Below, one piece after another: positions 62,653 to 64,000 of a stretch of DNA of 64,000 bases (the first letter of the stretch is position 1; every line of letters starts with the position of its first letter). The notes below the pieces were generated by a model. The model had not been told where the DNA came from. It saw only the letters and a list, made by a program, of their open reading frames with translations, and made no database searches. Made by a program: the position numbers and the translations under genes. Source of the stretch: Leifsonia sp. ZF2019. GTDB lineage: Bacteria; Actinomycetota; Actinomycetes; Actinomycetales; Microbacteriaceae. Location: the NCBI RefSeq assembly GCF_019924635.1, contig NZ_CP065037.1, positions 868,001 through 932,000 on the forward strand. The letters are read 5' to 3'.

Positions 62653-63693
62653 GTGGCTGCTGACGCTGACGTGCCCGCCGACCGGCCGCACCCGCCGCGG
62701 GCCGCGAGCATGCGCGACGTCGCCGCGCTCGCCGGGGTGTCGCACCAGACGGTCTCGCGCGTGCTCAACGGGCACGAGAGCATCCGTGACGCGACCCGGG
62801 AGCGCGTGCAGCGCGCGATGGATGAGCTGAACTACCGGCCGAACCGTGCCGCGCGCGCCCTGGTCACCGCACGCTCGCGCACGATCGGCGTGCTCTCGAC
62901 CTCCGCGGCGGCACTCTACGGGCCGGTCTCCAGCATCAACGCGATCCAGGACGCCGGGCGCGAGGCCGGGTACTACATCGCCGTCGCCCAGCTGGCCGAC
63001 CTGACGCCTGCCGGGATCGAGGCGGGAATCGACCACCTCCTCGCGCAGGCGGTCGAGGGCATCATCGTGATCGCGCCGCAGGAGGTCGTGCTCGAGCAGG
63101 TCGCCGCCGCGCGGATCGGCGTGCCGTACATCACCCTCCAGAGCGGCACGGCGAGCATCGATCGCGAGCTCTCGGTCGACCAGGTGGCGGGCGCGCGGGC
63201 GGCGACGCGCCACCTCATCGACCTCGGCCATCGCACGATCGCCCACCTCGCAGGGCCGCTCGAATGGTTCGAGGCGCAGGCGCGTCGCGCCGGCTACGAG
63301 CAGGAGCTCGCCGCAGCCGGGCTACCGGTACCGGTGGTGCTGCACGGCGACTGGACGGCCGAGTTCGGCTACCGGTCGTCCCTGCAGCTGCTCGCCGGTC
63401 GCGAGGTCACGGCGGTGTTCACTTCCAACGATCAGATGGCGCTCGGCGTGTACCACGCGGCGCACGAGCTCGGCCGTACCATCCCGGGCGACCTGAGCGT
63501 GGTCGGCTTCGACGACATCCCCGAGGCGGCGCACTTCTGGCCGCCGCTGACCACCGTGCTGCAGGACTTCACCGTGCTCGGCCGGGGAAGCGTCGAACGG
63601 CTGGTCGCCGAGATCGAGGGCGGTGCGGAGGCGACCGGGACGAGCATCCAGCCCGACCTGGTGGTGCGGGCCTCGACGGCGGCACCGCGCTGA
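62653..63693 (+). CDS. LacI-family transcriptional regulator
   Basis: A 346-residue regulator with the HTH MRDVAALAGVSHQTVSRVLNG (about 21-41) and hinge DELNYRPNRAARAL, then a sugar-binding-protein-like domain with FTSNDQMALGVYHAAHEL and VVGFDDIPEAAHFWPPLTTV. GTG at 62653 has GGGGGAGG 2-5 nt upstream. No sugar gene is adjacent in the window, so its target is unknown. Confidence 0.92.
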   Translation: MAADADVPADRPHPPRAASMRDVAALAGVSHQTVSRVLNGHESIRDATRERVQRAMDELNYRPNRAARALVTARSRTIGVLSTSAAALYGPVSSINAIQDAGREAGYYIAVAQLADLTPAGIEAGIDHLLAQAVEGIIVIAPQEVVLEQVAAARIGVPYITLQSGTASIDRELSVDQVAGARAATRHLIDLGHRTIAHLAGPLEWFEAQARRAGYEQELAAAGLPVPVVLHGDWTAEFGYRSSLQLLAGREVTAVFTSNDQMALGVYHAAHELGRTIPGDLSVVGFDDIPEAAHFWPPLTTVLQDFTVLGRGSVERLVAEIEGGAEATGTSIQPDLVVRASTAAPR

Positions 63694-63697
63694 GGGA

Positions 63698-64000
63698 TCA
63701 ACCCCCGGTCTCGTCGGCGTCGCCGTCCATCCAGCGGCGCGGCCCCGCGCCTTCGGCCGCCAGCTCGTCGGACGGGTTCTGCAGCGCACACGTGCGCAGG
63801 CTGAGGCAGCCGCAGCCCATGCAGCCGGTGAGGTCGTCGCGGAGGTGCTGGAGGTCACGGATGCGCTGGTCGAGTTCCGTGCGCCAGAGGCGGGACAGCC
63901 GCGCCCAGTCCTTCTTGGTGGGAGTCCGGCCCTCCGGGAGAGAGTCGAGGGCGGCCCGGATGTCGGCCAACGGCACGCCGACACGCTGCGAGACGCGCAC
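63698..64000 (-). CDS. soxR: SoxR-type redox-sensing regulator, C-terminal part
   Basis: The last 101 residues of a MerR-family regulator, cut by the right edge of the window. The end of the HTH region is followed by a dimerisation helix and the iron-sulfur cluster ligands CMGCGCLSLRTC, a Cys-x2-Cys-x-Cys-x5-Cys pattern that defines SoxR. It activates redox-response genes when the [2Fe-2S] cluster is oxidised. The N-terminal DNA-binding part lies outside. Confidence 0.93.
   Translation of the reverse strand: MRVSQRVGVPLADIRAALDSLPEGRTPTKKDWARLSRLWRTELDQRIRDLQHLRDDLTGCMGCGCLSLRTCALQNPSDELAAEGAGPRRWMDGDADETGG

Overview
The window is high-G+C actinobacterial chromosome, most like a Microbacteriaceae genome (Leifsonia-type). 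This rests on very high GC at third codon positions, many GTG starts, a tRNA gene without encoded CCA, the order hadA-like/hadB-like/murB ... tRNA-Trp/secE/nusG/rplK/rplA ... rplJ/rplL, and many apparently leaderless genes. The family-level placement is inference.

Layout. 1-2390: the tail of an ABC exporter, a short stand-alone glycosyltransferase of the cyclic beta-1,2-glucan synthase (GT84) type, and a 27-residue peptide gene with its own promoter, palindromic operator-like sites and terminator. This edge has clearly lower G+C than the rest, except for the peptide gene itself. 2.4-4.5 kb: two MaoC-type dehydratase genes and murB. 4.5-12.6 kb: a Gly-rich membrane protein, a RecQ helicase with a C-terminal phosphoribosyltransferase segment, a PspC protein divergent from a PspC-domain sensor kinase/LuxR regulator pair, and a DUF559-type nuclease. 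12.8-15.7 kb: tRNA-Trp, secE, nusG, rplK, rplA. The partner ribosomal genes rplJ-rplL lie only at 36.3 kb. The roughly 20 kb between holds a secreted sedolisin protease, a sugar-oxidation locus (three Gfo/Idh/MocA oxidoreductases plus a further one, ThuA, two TIM-barrel isomerases, a ROK repressor), a YqaJ nuclease, a MacB-type ABC transporter and a two-component system. 37.4-42.4 kb: a 47-residue small protein, DoxX, a methyltransferase, an amino-acid permease, MarR and an MFS exporter. 42.6-47.3 kb: a complete LacI-controlled sugar ABC importer operon. 47.5-54.4 kb: an ABC exporter, a 222-bp nested palindrome, mntH with an MntR-type operator, mntR, and the transsulfuration pair cystathionine beta-synthase and MetB. 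54.4-64 kb: a HEAT-like protein, a YbdK-type ligase, small proteins, CspA, two membrane glycosyltransferases, an APC permease, a second LacI regulator and a cut-off SoxR.

Working together: regulators sit beside their likely targets (ROK and the sugar genes, LacI and the importer, MntR and mntH, MarR and MFS, two-component system and MacB). The least explained part is the left edge, where a peptide with a double-glycine motif and a C-terminal CxxC lies next to an exporter and a glycosyltransferase. No CRISPR array, complete insertion sequence, prophage or replication origin was seen. No sequence search could be run, so family calls rest on motifs read by eye.
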